Positions 20,353-42,409 of a stretch of DNA of 64,000 nt are shown here, piece by piece. The stretch spans positions 63,193,766-63,257,765 of the forward strand of contig NC_072801.1 of assembly GCF_028583425.1 (NCBI RefSeq). The letters run 5' to 3'. Numbering within the stretch: position 1 is the first letter of the stretch; each line of letters begins with the position of its first letter. The position numbers were made by a program, and so were the translations under genes. The notes under the pieces were generated by a model. The model was not told where the DNA came from, did no database searches, and worked only from the letters and a program-made list of their open reading frames with translations. The DNA is from Eublepharis macularius. Taxonomy: Eukaryota; Chordata; Lepidosauria; Squamata; Eublepharidae.

Positions 20353-21030
20353 ATTCTCGACTCCAACACCCTCTGGTCTACCCTGTTGGGGATTGTCCCA
20401 GCTTATCCTGGCACAACTCCTGGACCTTTAACAGCTGCAGAAATCCAGCATCTCCAGGCATGGGAAGAACTACATATATTGAACTTCTGCCTATCTCACA
20501 GGGCAAAAGCATTCCTCAAGGGAAAACTGATGGAAGCCTTCAGCATTCCTTACCTTGCAAGGCTACCTCCGTCCAGAGCCTGGCTTTAAAACTCTGACAT
20601 TTCCCATCAGCCCCTGCGCCTTTCCAACGCCGGTCTCCCTATTTCACCTCACGCTCTCGGCTTCCTTGTCAACTCCCATCATGCATTGCGCCCTTCTACG
20701 AACTGGACCCTCCCCCTCGGCCCCACTAACTGCTCTTCGAAATTGTTTGTATTGTTTCCTTCCTTTTCTCCCCATTGGCTAATGGGCAGAGGTATCCCGC
20801 CCAACTGGCCGACGTCATGTGGGCGAGTAGAAAAGGTCGGAAAAAACGTAACGCTTGGGCGGAAATAGAATGCCCTGAGGTGAAAACCATAGAGCTGCGG
20901 AAAGTCCTCAGCCACACCTCATCTCAGTTCCTCCTTCCGGTCTATAGTTGACTTGGTTTTCTGGTCTTAATTTCCGGGGCAATGCTTAGAGGGACCTCAC
21001 CATAGAGCTCATGGAGGACCGCACTTTTCC

Positions 21031-21036
<6 letters not shown>

Positions 21037-21062
<26 letters not shown>

Positions 21063-21083
21063 TTATTATTATTATTATTTTAC
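21037..21083. repeat. (ATT)n microsatellite
   Basis: A run of ATT/TTA units with one interruption, about 170 bases upstream of the BOLA2 start codon and inside the putative shared promoter. Confidence 0.9.
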
Positions 21084-21254
21084 CGTGTGACAATTTACGA
21101 CTTAAAAAAAGATGTTCAAGGAACATCAAAATGTCGTTGACCTTGATTGGTTAAAGAAGACGGAACTACGACTGCAGGCGGATGTGACGTAGTCCATAGG
21201 CGGAAATGGAGCGGGGGTGGCTCTCTTTCATTCTTCGCTGTCTTGGTAAATAGG

Positions 21255-24008
21255 ATGGAGGCGCCGGTTGTTCTCAGCGCGGAGTTTTTGCGGGAGCGGC
21301 TGTTGCAGGGCCTGGAAGCCGAACATGTGGTAAGAGAGTTTTACAGGGATCTCTTATTTTTCGTTCCTTGTTATTCCTGTGCTACAAAATCCTTTTCTTT
21401 CGCTCTGAGGTAAGCCCTGCTGTGTTTAATATCACGCACAGCTAGGTAAGCGGATCGGTTGTTAGAGTTACCACTCTCCAGGTGGGGGCTGGAGATCTCC
21501 CGGAAATATAACTGGCTTCCAGGCCATAGACAGAAGTTCCCCGGAAAAAATGGCTGGGTGAATTCTACGGCACCACACCCTGCTGAGGTCCCTCTCCCGG
21601 CTATCTCCAGGCTCCACTTACAAAATCTCCAGAATTTTCCAATCCGGACCTGTCAACTGTAGTCAGAGCGTAAACTTAAGCATAGAACAGGAATGGGGAC
21701 CTTTTTTCAGGGCTGTTTTCTTCTTCCTGGGAACGTTATAAATACCGTCTTTATTTTGTCAGGTGTGTTGGATAAAGGGAACAATGTATAACTAAAAATT
21801 GTATGATTCCAGCTCAGGAATGTGAGTAAAGAAATAGCATGCCAGTGCATGCGAATGCTGCAGTGTGATCCTAGGAAGAACTAGAATGGAATAACCTGTA
21901 ATGGTGTGCAAAAGCCTCTGGGCTTGTCCAGCCAATACATACACACGTCCTGAAAGAGTAAAGGGAGAACTACTTGGTAGTTCGTTGGCCTTGGACATCT
22001 CTTTTGCAGACTCCACAGCTACTCGCACTCTTGGGCTTGAAGCCTTATTTGGCTTACCAGTTCTTGAGCTTTATTTAGTTTTGTAGTCCATTGAACCTCT
22101 TCTCCCTAAGGGTTAATGAATGTTTGAGAAGAGCATAGGAGCAACATGGAATCTGCAGTCGGCTGGGAAATCAGTAGAAATCACTGTTCCCTGTGAAAAA
22201 AAGATTACTTAAGGGCTCTGGGACTTCTAGGGTAGGAGGTCTGCTGATTGGTGCTTCTTTTGTTTTTACTAGCTTGTTTTGATAGTTTTCTAAAATACTT
22301 TATTCTTTATTGGTTGTTTTGAATTATTTTCTGTTACCTGACTTCAGTCACTGTTGTCTAGGAGAAAGCTGAGCCTGTAGTCTAAACAAGTAAAGACAAA
22401 TCTTCACAACTGCATGATTAAATACAGATCAGTATCCTCTCTAACATTTTTGTTTTCTCCATTTCCTTGGTCCCCTGTGTGCATCCATCTGTTTCTCAAA
22501 CGCATATCCCAAGTGTGCAAACTCTCCTCTCTCACCAAGTTAGTTTATGATATGCCAATATCCCAGGTGCATTAGCAGTGAAGGGGATGAAAGATCTTCT
22601 TCCAAACAGTGTTAAATTTCTTCCTTTCCCTCTGCCACGGAAGGAGGTGGAAGACACAACCCCTGGACGCTGTGCCACAAGTTTCAAAGTCCTGGTAGTT
22701 TCCCCACGATTCCAAGGAAAACCGCTGCTTCAGCGGCACCGGTGAGTGGAACTTTGTAAACATATATTGCATTGGGGGAGCTATTAACTGTTCTTGACAG
22801 CTGAAGTTATGTTGGCTGTGCTTTAGGATTCATAATCTCGAAGACTAAAAGCATAGAAAACTCCAATTTATGAACTTCAATGCTGTGGTTCTCATTTTTG
22901 TCCTCAGTTCATTTATTTTCCCCTTTGAGTCTGATTTTTCTACCCAAGAGTCCTGTTAGATTAAGTCCAGCCTGCTGTTGCTAACAGTGGCCAGCCAGGT
23001 ACATCTTAGAAGCCCATAACTGGGTCATGAAGGCAACAGCCCTCCATTTGTTGCTCCCTAACAGTCAGTAATTGAAAAACATGTGGCTTCTGAGCGTGGA
23101 AGTTTAATTTAGACTCTGTCACCAATGGCTACTGGAGGGACCATCCACCATTAATTTATCTAATCAGCTTTGAAAGCTGTCTAAGACTGGTCATTGTCGT
23201 CTCCTATGGGAGTGAATTTTGTGATGTAATTATATGTTGTGGGAAGCATTATTTTCTTCTGTCTGAGATGAACTACTGCCAGTCAGTGTTGACTGGGTGA
23301 TGCCTAACTTACAGTGTTAGAAAAGAGGGTGGGAAAAAACCACCTAACTTTTCCATATAAACTGTTATATCTTCCTCTGTTAAGATGCAGCTTTTGCGGG
23401 GAGGAAGGAGACCAACACATCAGGCTTTTTTGGGGTACAGAAGGTTCTCCAGTCGCATGGTCGTTTTAGTTGCCTGTCTCTGCAATTTTTCCAGATTTTG
23501 GTGGCACAGCCAGAACCAGATATATTTTGAATTCAGTAGCACAGGTGTTACAATACAGACTGTGTTGATTTCAGCTTTTGCTACACCACCCCCTTACCTT
23601 CTTCACCAGTACTTGATTTGCAAAATTTCAAACATTGTGTTGAAAAGCAACCATATGCATCTTTATGTGCATTCCTTTAGACTGGAGCCATCCAGTCCAG
23701 ATCCACCTGGCCTCTTTAATGTCAGTCTGCCACATCGTATTTGGTTGATGTTGCTGCTAGCACTGCATATGACCCAGGTGGGTCTTGAGAAACTTGTATG
23801 GCTGACCCCACAATCTGCCTAGAAGCAGGAGACCACAAAAATGTGTTCCTGCACTTCTTTCCATTTCTACCATTTCACTCACTCTCTCTCCTCCACTGCC
23901 CTCAGGCTGGTCAATGAAGTCTTAGCAGAGGAGCTGAAACACATCCATGCCTTTGAGCAGCGAACTCTAACGCCAGAACAGTGGGCAAAAGAACAAGAAG
24001 GCAAGTGA
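21255..24008 (+). CDS. BOLA2: BOLA2, BolA family Fe-S cluster partner, 91 aa
   Basis: BOLA2 binds the monothiol glutaredoxin GLRX3 and shares [2Fe-2S] clusters in the cytosol. Exons are 21255-21329 (donor GTAAGA), 22644-22741 (acceptor AAG, donor GTGAGT) and 23906-24008; phases 0 and 2 give 276 nt. The protein begins MEAPVVLSAEFLRERLLQGL, continues EAEHV-EVEDTT, has the conserved core FKVLVVSPRFQGKPLLQRHR with the cluster-ligand His, then LVNEVLAEELKHIHAF and ends QWAKEQEGK. Human BOLA2 is 86 aa, so length fits; the N-terminus is a few residues longer. The start context has A at -3 and G at +4. It is divergent from SLX1 and convergent with CORO1A. Poly(A) signal AATAAA is at 24176-24181. A MITE copy lies in intron 1. 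Confidence 0.95.
21468..21660 (+). mobile_element. GTTGCCAACCT-type non-autonomous element, copy 4 (BOLA2 intron 1)
   Basis: Begins near TACCACTCTCCAGGTGGGGG, then CTGGAGATCTCCCGGAAATA, GGCATAGACAGAAG-like block, and AAATCTCCAGAATTTTCC, ending in a degraded GTCAACTGTA. It is about 140 bases past the BOLA2 exon 1 donor. Confidence 0.6.
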
Positions 24009-24175
24009 GAGCTGCACCCTCTTCGGACAGGAAGACCAGAATAGCTCCTTGAGAAGAGGAGTCAACAGTGGGATGAATATATGATGCCGATGTAGGACAC
24101 GTCCATGGCACTAGCCACCCCTCCACCTCCAGCCCGGGAAAGCTAAGAGGACTTGAAAGAAAGCTTGCAGCAGCA

Positions 24176-24181
24176 AATAAA
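24176..24181 (+). promoter_or_regulatory. BOLA2: Poly(A) signal of BOLA2
   Basis: AATAAA about 170 bases after the BOLA2 stop codon, followed by a T/G-rich stretch (TTGTTCC, GGTGTGTCTTGG). Confidence 0.65.
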
Positions 24182-25651
24182 AATTGTTCCTTGGGTATAT
24201 GAGGTGTGTCTTGGCTCTCTCTGGTTGTTAAGATTTTTTTTAAACTTACACATTAAAAGCTCAGAGTGCATTTTTAATGGAAGATCTGGAAACTGACTTG
24301 GCTGAATAACTGTGTGTGTCTGTGAGAGATCCCTTCTCTTCCAGCCTGATTGCTTGTTTTAAAATGTCCGTTTAGGAAGTTGAAGATTGAGCTGTCCTAA
24401 TGACTTTCATTGTGAGCCCAAAGAAACACTAGTGACAGCTGTTTACAGACATTGCTCCAATTCCCCCCAAGAGAATTAGACTGGCAGCCAGACAATATCC
24501 AGAGACAGAACCTCTTTCTGGTACACAGGAACCTGTAATGCTGCTCCAGGCTCTAACAGGAGGAGAGGGTAGTCCCTCCCGCCCTTTCCCTCGCAGTCCT
24601 GGGACAGTGTTGAAAATTGAAGTGAAATGCTGCCCTATTGCATGGATTTGCATGTCAATAATAAATTTACATTTACTGCCCTCTAGTGGTGTCTAGGAGG
24701 CAAGCACCCCTGGATTGGGTTTGGGGTGTGGAAAACCCTGTTCATTGTGGAGGTGTTATGTCTGTCCTGCCTGGAAGCTCCACAGGCGATGGCTAATGTA
24801 AAAACCTAACTGGCACTAGGATAGGTCAAACCTACAGCTGTCACTCAAATAAATCTTAAGTCAAATAGTTCTTTTAATCTATTTAATCAATCTGCATAAA
24901 TATGCATATTAGAAAAAACAGTAGTTTTAAAAGGGAAAAGACTGTTTTATTCTGAGATGATGCATGTATTTTACTGCAGCAGGCATCGTGGAAGAGGCGT
25001 TCTTACTCGGGGGGGGGAAGAATTTCTCTGTTTAAAAACGGCTTTGTCATCGGCAGGGTTTTTAAAAATAAAAATAATTGTTTTTTAAAGTTTTTTAAAA
25101 TCAGCTACATAGTTAGGGGCACAATTTTAGTTTATCAAAGTATTTTTGATTGAGCCATTGGCTAATCACCATGATGAAAGCCCTGTTCTCTAAAGCCATA
25201 GTGAAGGATACTTCCTGACAAAGTTCTGGGAAGGGAGTCCATTGTGGTGGGAAAATTGCAAAGGAAGAATAAAAAAGGTGGTTCCTTCCTGACCTCTGGG
25301 AGATAATCACCCAGGGAAAGGGTGGGCTATGGAATTTAGGAAGAGGCTGCCTCTAATTTCCCAGAAGCATAGCAAGGTGATACACTGAGTGACTTCTAGG
25401 GGAAAATTAGGCATTTACGCAGCATTTGTCTAGGCAAAAGAACAGCCTATCTGACTGGCAAGCTGCAGTGGGAAACAGCCCCGGCAAATGCCTCCCAAAC
25501 CTGCTTTCTGCCCTGAGTCTGGGGGTGGGTGGAGCTTAATAATGCCCTGAGGATCCACCCATGAACAATGGAGGGCTTTTTAGAAGACGGCTGAAATCGT
25601 CCGATGTAACCGATGGGGAAACAAATTGGTTGGAGAAGGGGCGAAGACGAC
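24182..25651. other. Convergent BOLA2-CORO1A intergenic stretch
   Basis: The two genes end tail to tail here. The CORO1A 3'UTR must occupy part of the right side; a minus-strand AATAAA (plus TTTATT) near 24945 is a possible signal, but nearer variant signals cannot be excluded. No repeat of known family and no further coding signal was recognised. Confidence 0.4.
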
Positions 25652-36037
<10,386 letters not shown>

Positions 36038-36399
36038 CTATTAGTAGGAGTGCCAGTCCCAAATTAAAGGCCCAATGCTTTGCTAATGGCCGCCTGCCCC
36101 ACTAATGTGTCTCAGACGTTTGAGCCCATGACAATACGTGAAGTCTGGTTTCCCCCCTCGACTGTTGGTTGCCTTTCCCTGTGACATTACCTCAACTTCA
36201 GGCAGCTGCAAAAGAACTGAGGCTCTTGCAAGCTTGTCTTGGGGGATTTCTCTGTGAATTAATCCATATTTGTACCCCTGCAGCCCCCCCTAACTGGCTG
36301 GTTAATCCACCGCTGTGCATGTTTTGCAAAGTGGCAGTGAGTTCCACAAGCAGAGAACAGGCAACCTTACTCATAGGTGCCTACATGTTTTAATTAACA

Positions 36400-36485
36400 A
36401 TATGCAGTGCACTCCTAAGCATGTTTACTCAGAAATAAATCCCAAGACTTTACTGTCTAGTAAATGTGTGTAGGATTGCAGGCTG
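36400..36485. repeat. Interspersed repeat scrap (TTTACTCAGAAATAA type)
   Basis: CACTCCTAAGCATGTTTACT, CAGAAATAAATCCCAAGACT and TGTAGGATTGCAGGCTG form a pattern common in squamate DNA. Related ends are at about 42565-42600 and 51310-51400 (CAGTGGGGCTTACTCCCTGG). The family is not identified. Confidence 0.4.
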
Positions 36486-37147
36486 TCATTATTTGGATAG
36501 CTCAAACAAAAGAGCCATGCCACATGTTGCACAGGGCAAGCAAAGTTTAAGTATTCAACATATTCTTATCTTTCATTTCCTTCCACGGTGTAGCGGGCAG
36601 AGGTGCACAAGGGATTGTCCCATTCTTACAACAACCCTGTGAGGTAGATTAAGTTGGAGTAAAGCCATTTGCTGCAGGCTAGTCTATGAGTTTCATAACT
36701 GGAATTGGACCAGTGTTCCAGTACTTTAGCCAGTACACTACACAGGCATTTAAAAAAAACCTTCATCTTCCTAGAGTTGCTAGCCATTTTGATCAGGGAG
36801 GAAAATTTGATTCTAAGTATAGCAAATCAGCAAAATCTGAAGCATCAACCAAATTATATCAAAAGAGCCTTGGCAAGAGGGAAAAGCCTGCTTCGTCCGT
36901 CAGTTTCCCGGTCTTTACAATGGGAATTAAGAGTGGGACCCACCTCACAGGGTTCTGTGCAAGATGAAGGAGATCAAGACCATGCACTGCTTTGCACGCT
37001 GGAAAGTGCTACAGGCATGAACGAATAATCCATGGAAGAACCCCCTCCTGCTCTGTGAGCAAGTGTCCCCCCACATACACACACTTTCCACTTCTTCCCC
37101 TCCGATCCCAACCCAAAGTCCTTCCTCCCTCCACCCCAAGCTCTCAC

Positions 37148-37230
37148 CTGCAGCCTCTGTAACGGATGTGCCACACAATGAATTGGAGATGAAGCCGCTC
37201 AGAGCTTTTTAACAGAGCCATCGCCCTGGA
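37148..37230 (-). other. CORO1A: Putative non-coding first exon of CORO1A
   Basis: On the minus strand a clear donor follows GAGGCTGCAG (GTGAGAG at 37147 leftward). The exon with the CORO1A start codon begins with a 3' splice site only five bases before the ATG, so an upstream untranslated exon is required. This is the best donor I see near, and the human gene also has a non-coding first exon. The right end of the exon is a guess; no CpG island surrounds it, in keeping with a tissue-restricted promoter. Confidence 0.45.
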
Positions 37231-38469
37231 CCTGTCAGAGCTGGGAGGGTGGGACTCTTAAAGGGCCAGCGCACAGCAAGCAGCATCTCTGCTTGTCATC
37301 TGATTCTCTTCCATGTTTCTATTCCATCTTCCACCACCACCCCTTTCTCTCAATTTCTCCCATAAGTATTTCCCACAATATAGTTATGGAGAGTTTCCTT
37401 CTCTAAGTCACCTGCATTTGGCAGAAAAGCAAGATTCCAAGTTGCACAAATTTCTTTGCTCCTGCCTGAAGAAGAGGCGTTCTGCCTGGCTAACAAGAGC
37501 AAGAAATGGTTTGAAACAGATATCTTACTGAACCAAAAAGGTCTGCAGGGTTGCAGGTTTCCAAGTTGCAAAGATCTCTTTTGCTGGAAGAATTCCGCAT
37601 AACATTTCTACCCTGCCAGTAGCTCTGGTTCCAAGAAAAGAGCTAATCTGAAGCCCTTCAGATAGTTTTATGTTTCTAAAGGTCTAGCTGTGTGCAATCC
37701 TCTGTAAACCTTTCTCTCCTCACCTCATCCACTCACCTCTGAGAGGCTTGTTTGCCACAAAAGCCCAGAAAAGGCACAGTGCTTATCGTCCCATGGAACC
37801 CCTGCTTTCATCCCACAGTCATTGCTGTCTGATATCTGTGAATGGGTGTATCACATGGTTTTGCCCTCAAGCAGGAAGAACTGATGCACATTTGAGATTG
37901 GACAAAGGAAATGTTAAGGTTATTTTAATGGCTGTGGGAAATTAATGCCCATGAGCAATGCATCAGCAAGGCTAGGGGCTGCAACTGGAATGGGCAGAGA
38001 GAAAGACAAGTTTCTAACTGGAGGCAGATGGAGTGGGGCGGCAGGCATGAATTGCCCTTGAGGGGCTGCCAGAGTGGCTGTCTGGGGGAACTTCTGCCTC
38101 ATAGGAAGCAAAACCTGTGTTTTGGCACGCACACCAATAGCCAGAACGCGGCTGAAAAGCGGTTGAAGTGGCACATGTGAATTTTGTCTTAGACTGGGAA
38201 TTCCTCAGAACAAAAGACACTTCTTCTGGTGGATGCTGTGTCAAACACAGACACATGGGTGGTACTACTGCTACTATTAATCTGGCCGAAAGTGTGGGGT
38301 TAGCAGCAGAACCTAGTATAGTCTCAGAACTTGGAAGCCAGAAGGATTGCTGGATAATATTTCCAGGGGTTGTGGACAGCAATTTATGATCCAGCCTCTT
38401 CCCTTAAGGAGCCCATTATGAGACACAAATGAATGAAGACTGCAGTATAAATTATGCAAAATCTAAGGG

Positions 38470-38590
38470 AGTACAGCTTTCCCTTTATTTATCCGGAAAA
38501 TGTATATGCCGCCAGAGACCCATTCAAGGCAGCTCACAAAATGAAAACAAACACAATAAAATCATAAAAGCAACAGCTTATAAAATTGCA
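38470..38590 (-). repeat. CR1/L2-type LINE tail scrap, minus strand
   Basis: CCTTTATTTATCCGGAAAAT, GTATATGCCGCCAGAGACCC, AAGGCAGCTCACAAAATGAA and CACAATAAAATCATAAAAGC are the complement of the usual GGCGGTATATAAAT-type LINE end. Similar minus scraps occur at 45400-45920 and 58075-58400. Confidence 0.45.
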
Positions 38591-39409
38591 TAGAAGTGTG
38601 GCTATGCTAGTCTGCTGCCGCAAAACCAACAGACTCCAGTGGTACCTTAAAGAATAACAGTAAATCTGCTGAAGTCATTGGGCTTGAAAGGCTGCCGCTC
38701 TTAAGACTGCACCGTGAGTCAGATTTTTTAAAAGTAAGATTTATTGTGGCGTGAGCTTTTTTGTAGGCAAAGGTCCTCTTCACCAGGTGCAGGCCTAAAA
38801 GCTCAAAAACTGTCTTTAAGATATCACATGACTCTTTTGTTTGCTTGCAAGGTGAAAATATGAATGATGATGAATGACGGGAAGGCTGTACGAGTGTAGG
38901 AAGAAAAAAAAGTAAATAATCCTTTAAAAGCAAATGAAGGTCTCTGCTTAGCTAGCAAGCGATGCCATAAAAAGGGGAAAAAATTCTCTTGTTTAGGGCT
39001 CAGTTGAGGTCAAGGTTTCCTCACCCACCACAGTATTAAATGAGTTTTGAAACTTCTGGAAGCACCAATGACTGCAGCTGTGAATGGTGCATATATGTAG
39101 AAGTGTCACTAACTGAACTTCTTGAACATCACAAACTTTTACCTCACTGTCCACATTTCTTGCTCTTTACCAATGTATCCATATATCTGCCAAATGTGGA
39201 TAACATTTCATGCCTCTGATACAGTGGACTTTAATCCACAAAAGCTTATGCCACAATCAATCTGACTGGGTTGGGTGCAGTGTTCCACTCACCATGGAGC
39301 CTTCCTCAGACGCAAGAAGCCTTGGCCCTGTGGAAGAGAAGGTATTCCACCATTAGAAAAACAACTTTTAGACCCAACCTTTACTGTTTCACGTGCCACC
39401 CTTTGGGGG

Positions 39410-39560
39410 CTGTAACCACACATTGTTGGATACTGCGCTATCATTGCACTATAGCAATCATTTGCAACTAGATTTTTCTGTGTGGATAGGACCATGCAGT
39501 TGCAAAAGGTCGCTATAGCACAATAATAGTGCAATATCCAACTATGTTTGGATACAGTTT
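39410..39560. mobile_element. Palindromic MITE related to the one at 303-440
   Basis: The left part has ACACATTGTTGGATACTGCG, CACTATAGCAATCATTTGCA and ACTAGATTTTTCTGTGTGGA; the right part is its degenerate complement with CAGTTGCAAAAGGTCGCTAT, AGCACAATAATAGTGCAATA and TCCAACTATGTTTGGA. It has no coding frame. Confidence 0.5.
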
Positions 39561-39889
39561 TTGTTTTCATTTTTTCTCTAACTTGATATTATAGAACTTG
39601 GTACAAAAACTATCAAAATCTTAAAAATATGCCAACTATTATGGAAAACCAAACAATGGCCTACAGATTGGAAATGCTCAACCTACATTCCAATTTCAGA
39701 AAAAGGAGATGTCAAAGATTGCAGCAGCTATCGGACCATTACATTCATTTTCCACACAATAAAACTGGTACTCATATTGTAAATATAGACTCCTATCGTA
39801 TATGTTACAAGAAATGCAAGATGTTCAAGCTGGATTCAGAAAAGGAAGAGGCACTAGAGATCATATTTCACATTTACAATAGTTACTGG

Positions 39890-40020
39890 AGCGTAGTTAG
39901 TAATTGGATGGGAGACCAGGGTTGCAGAGGCAAGCAATGGCAAACCACCTGTTAGTCTCTTGCCATGAAAACCCCACCAGTTTTTCACCGTAAGTCAGCC
40001 ATGACTTGACAGCACTCTCT
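39890..40020 (+). repeat. 5S-rRNA-derived SINE, copy 4, inside the BovB LINE
   Basis: It begins within the 5S part (TTAGTAATTGGATGGGAGAC), continues AAGCAATGGCAAACCACCTG, TTAGTCTCTTGCCATGAAAA, and ends CACCGTAAGTCAGCCATGAC, TTGACAGCACTC. BovB reading resumes after it (GAAAATTTTGGAAGAAAATC). The copy is in the same orientation as the LINE. Confidence 0.75.
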
Positions 40021-40264
40021 AGCACAGTGGAGCATACCAGAAAATTTTGGAAGAAAATCATTTTGCGTTTTATAGATTACAGCAACACTTCCCACTGTGT
40101 GGATCATGAAAAGCTATGGATGTTTTTAAAAGAAATGAATGTGCCACAATATCTGGCATGGACATCTGAACATGGAACTATTGTTAGGACACAATATGGG
40201 AGAACAGAATGGTTTCCATTTGGCAAAGGTGTCAGACAAGGATGTATATTATCTGTTCAATCTA

Positions 40265-40610
40265 TGAACCAAGCTACAAGAGACGAATTACACGAGGAGA
40301 AGCAGGTGAAGGGAGTCGCAATGTTAGCTGGGAAGCTGAGTTTTAAAAGAGATCAGAAGGCTTTGTCTTTTTCTCCTCTCGACAGAGCCAGGGAGATTGC
40401 TGCTCAGAGGGTTTGTTAATTTCCTCTTTGCCTCCAGAAGGCTTTGTCAGTCACCTCCCCTTCTAAGAGGCAAAGAGGAAATAAACCCTCTGAGCAGCAT
40501 CTCCCTGGCTCTGTAGAGAGGGGAAATTGATCGATCTCTTTTAAAACTCGGCTTCCTGGCTAACATTGTGAAACCCTTCTCATGCTCCTCCTCTTGAAGC
40601 TTAGCTCTAT
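40265..40610. mobile_element. Long-arm palindromic element inside the BovB LINE
   Basis: The left arm runs CAAGAGACGAATTACACGAG, GAGAAGCAGGTGAAGGGAGT, CGCAATGTTAGCTGGGAAGC, TGAGTTTTAAAAGAGATC, and the right arm gives GATCTCTTTTAAAACTCGGC, TTCCTGGCTAACATTGTGAA, CCCTTCTCATGCTCCTCCTC, TTGAAG. Further inside, CTCAGAGGGTTTGTTAATTT pairs with AAATAAACCCTCTGAGCAGC. The arms are thus about 150 bases each with moderate divergence. It separates two parts of the BovB reverse transcriptase. The target duplication is unclear. Confidence 0.65.
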
Positions 40611-42199
40611 ATGAAGAAAGTATTATAAGGAAAGCCAGATTACTGGAGAGTGAAAACTGATGGAAAGAACATTAACAACTTGAGGTATGTAGATGACACA
40701 TTACTGGCAGAAAATACGGAAGGCTTGAAATGACTACTGAAGAAGATTAAAGGAGAAAGTGCCAAAGAAGGACCACTGCTGAATATTAAGAAGACAAAAG
40801 TAACGACTACTGAGCAATTACACAATTTTAATTTTGACAATGAAAAAATTGAAATTGTTAAAAGATTTTTTATTTCTTGGCTCAATCATCAACCAAAACG
40901 GATACTGCAACCAAGAAACGAGGAGATTGAGACTTGCAGTACTGGAACTGGAAAAGATTCTTTAGTATAAGGAAGCACCCCTGGAAACCAAGATCAAGAT
41001 AATTCACACTATAGTATTTCCCATTACTACGCAGAGATGTGAAAGTTGAACAATGAAGAAAGCTGACAGGAAGAAAGTTGATTAATTTGAAATGTAGTGT
41101 TGGAGTTTTATGGATAACTATGGATTGCCAATAAGACATATAAGTGGGTTCTAGATTAAACCAAACCTTAATTCCCCCTAGAAGCTAAAATGACTAAATT
41201 GAGGTGATTATACTCGACGATATCATGAAAAGACACGACTCACTGGAAAAGACAATAAAGCTAGGAAAACGTGAAGGTAGTAGGAAAAGAGGAAGACCCA
41301 ACATGAGATGGATTAACTCAATAAAAGAAACCATACCCTCCAGTTTGAAAAACCTGAGCAAAGCTGTTTATGATAGGATGTTTTGGGAGTCATAAATTAT
41401 AGGGTCACCATAAGTCTGAAGTAACTTGATGGCAGATAACACAGAGACATTTTAGGAGTGGAAAGACAATGCTGTACTGCCTATAACGTGGGGCCCTGGG
41501 CTGTCGTAAGGGAGATACATGAAATTCAAGCATCAGTTTCTTTCACCTGCAAGCACACCCCGTGAGTTTTGCATCAGTGTTTCATTTTCAGAGCAGAGTT
41601 CTCAAGAGTGCTCCAAAATATCACACTAATCTTCCCCTTTCTCACCAAGTAGTTGGTCTGAAAGCTCAAGTATTATTAATTTCCCCAAAGGGCCTAGAAG
41701 AGTCTACATCTCAAGCCAGCCTCTCAAAATCATGGGAGTGGACTAGAAGTCACAACAATATTCTTTCTTCTTTGACCCCAGTTTTATGAGTCTGGAATGC
41801 TCCCTGCCCATTATGCTTCACAGCAGGGTGGGTGATAAAGGGAATACACATACAAAACCAGCCCTGAGAGCCATGATTCTTTCTCTTCCCCTCCACATCT
41901 CTCACAGTAGCTGCAACGCTTTCAATGATTCCTTTTATGCACAGAGTGCACAGCAGCTGGCAGAGAAAAGTTCTTGATGACTGTCACAACTGTGCAACAG
42001 GCAGAAATCCAACAGATGCAGCTTTGCTAATTTCCACAGCGAATGGAGGAGGTTAGACGTCTAAATTCATAAAATGCTCTACACTCTCCCTCTTGTATAT
42101 GTGAGATGGAATGTACTAAAAAATGATATGAATGCCCATTTGAAAGAATAGGAGCTTCCTGAAGGTCATTGGATATAATGGGAACCATTGATGCTTAAT

Positions 42200-42409
42200 A
42201 GATCCAGAGGAGTTAGCCGTGTTAGTCTTTAGTAACAAAATCAAAGAGTCCAGTAGCGCCTTTAAGACTAACCAACTTTATTGTAGCATAAGCTTTCGAG
42301 AATCACAGTTCTCTTCGTCAGATGCATCTGACGAAGAGAACTGTGATTCTCGAAAGCTTATGCTACAATAAAGTTGGTTAGTCTTAAAGGTGCTACTGGA
42401 CTCTTTTTG
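42200..42409 (+). mobile_element. Fold-back element, copy B
   Basis: Same family as 6977-7202: head AGATCCAGAGGAGTTAGCCG with GTGTTAGTC, then inverted arms meeting at a TCAGATGCATCTGA centre near 42325. It is flanked by a perfect 13 bp direct repeat ATTGATGCTTAAT (42187-42199 and 42410-42422). Apart from one substitution near the outer end and a small length difference, the arms match one another by eye. Confidence 0.85.

Larger units (their letters stand above)
20064..21254. promoter_or_regulatory. SLX1-BOLA2 divergent promoter interval
   Basis: The two start codons are 1.2 kb apart on opposite strands. An SLX1 5'UTR exon begins at 20097 after a good acceptor, so SLX1 transcription starts further right, probably in the GC-richer, CpG-containing part between about 20740 and 21000. 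Visible motifs include ETS-like CTTCCGG (20934 region) and ATTTCCGG (20968 region), GGCGGAAAT at about 20858 and again at about 21199, and TGACGTAG at about 21184. A MITE (20157-20352) and an ATT microsatellite (21037-21083) lie in the interval. The shared promoter is inferred from layout. Confidence 0.55.
39595..41450 (+). mobile_element. BovB/RTE LINE, 5'-truncated and interrupted
   Basis: Blocks in BovB order are readable: CAGAAAAAGGAGATGTCAAA, AGCAGCTATCGGACCATTAC, GATGTTCAAGCTGGATTCAG, AAAAGGAAGAGGCACTAGAG, then (after a SINE) reverse-transcriptase codons FIDY, CVDHEKLW and GKGVRQGCILS, then (after a second insertion) NNLRYVDDTLLAENTEGL with the YxDD catalytic box, and much later RGRPNMRWINSIKE. 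The 3' end reads GGGTCACCATAAGTCTGAAG, TAACTTGATGGCAGATAACA. Several stops and frame changes show that it is dead. The 5' half (endonuclease) is absent. Interruptions are at about 39890-40020 and 40265-40610. Confidence 0.85.
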
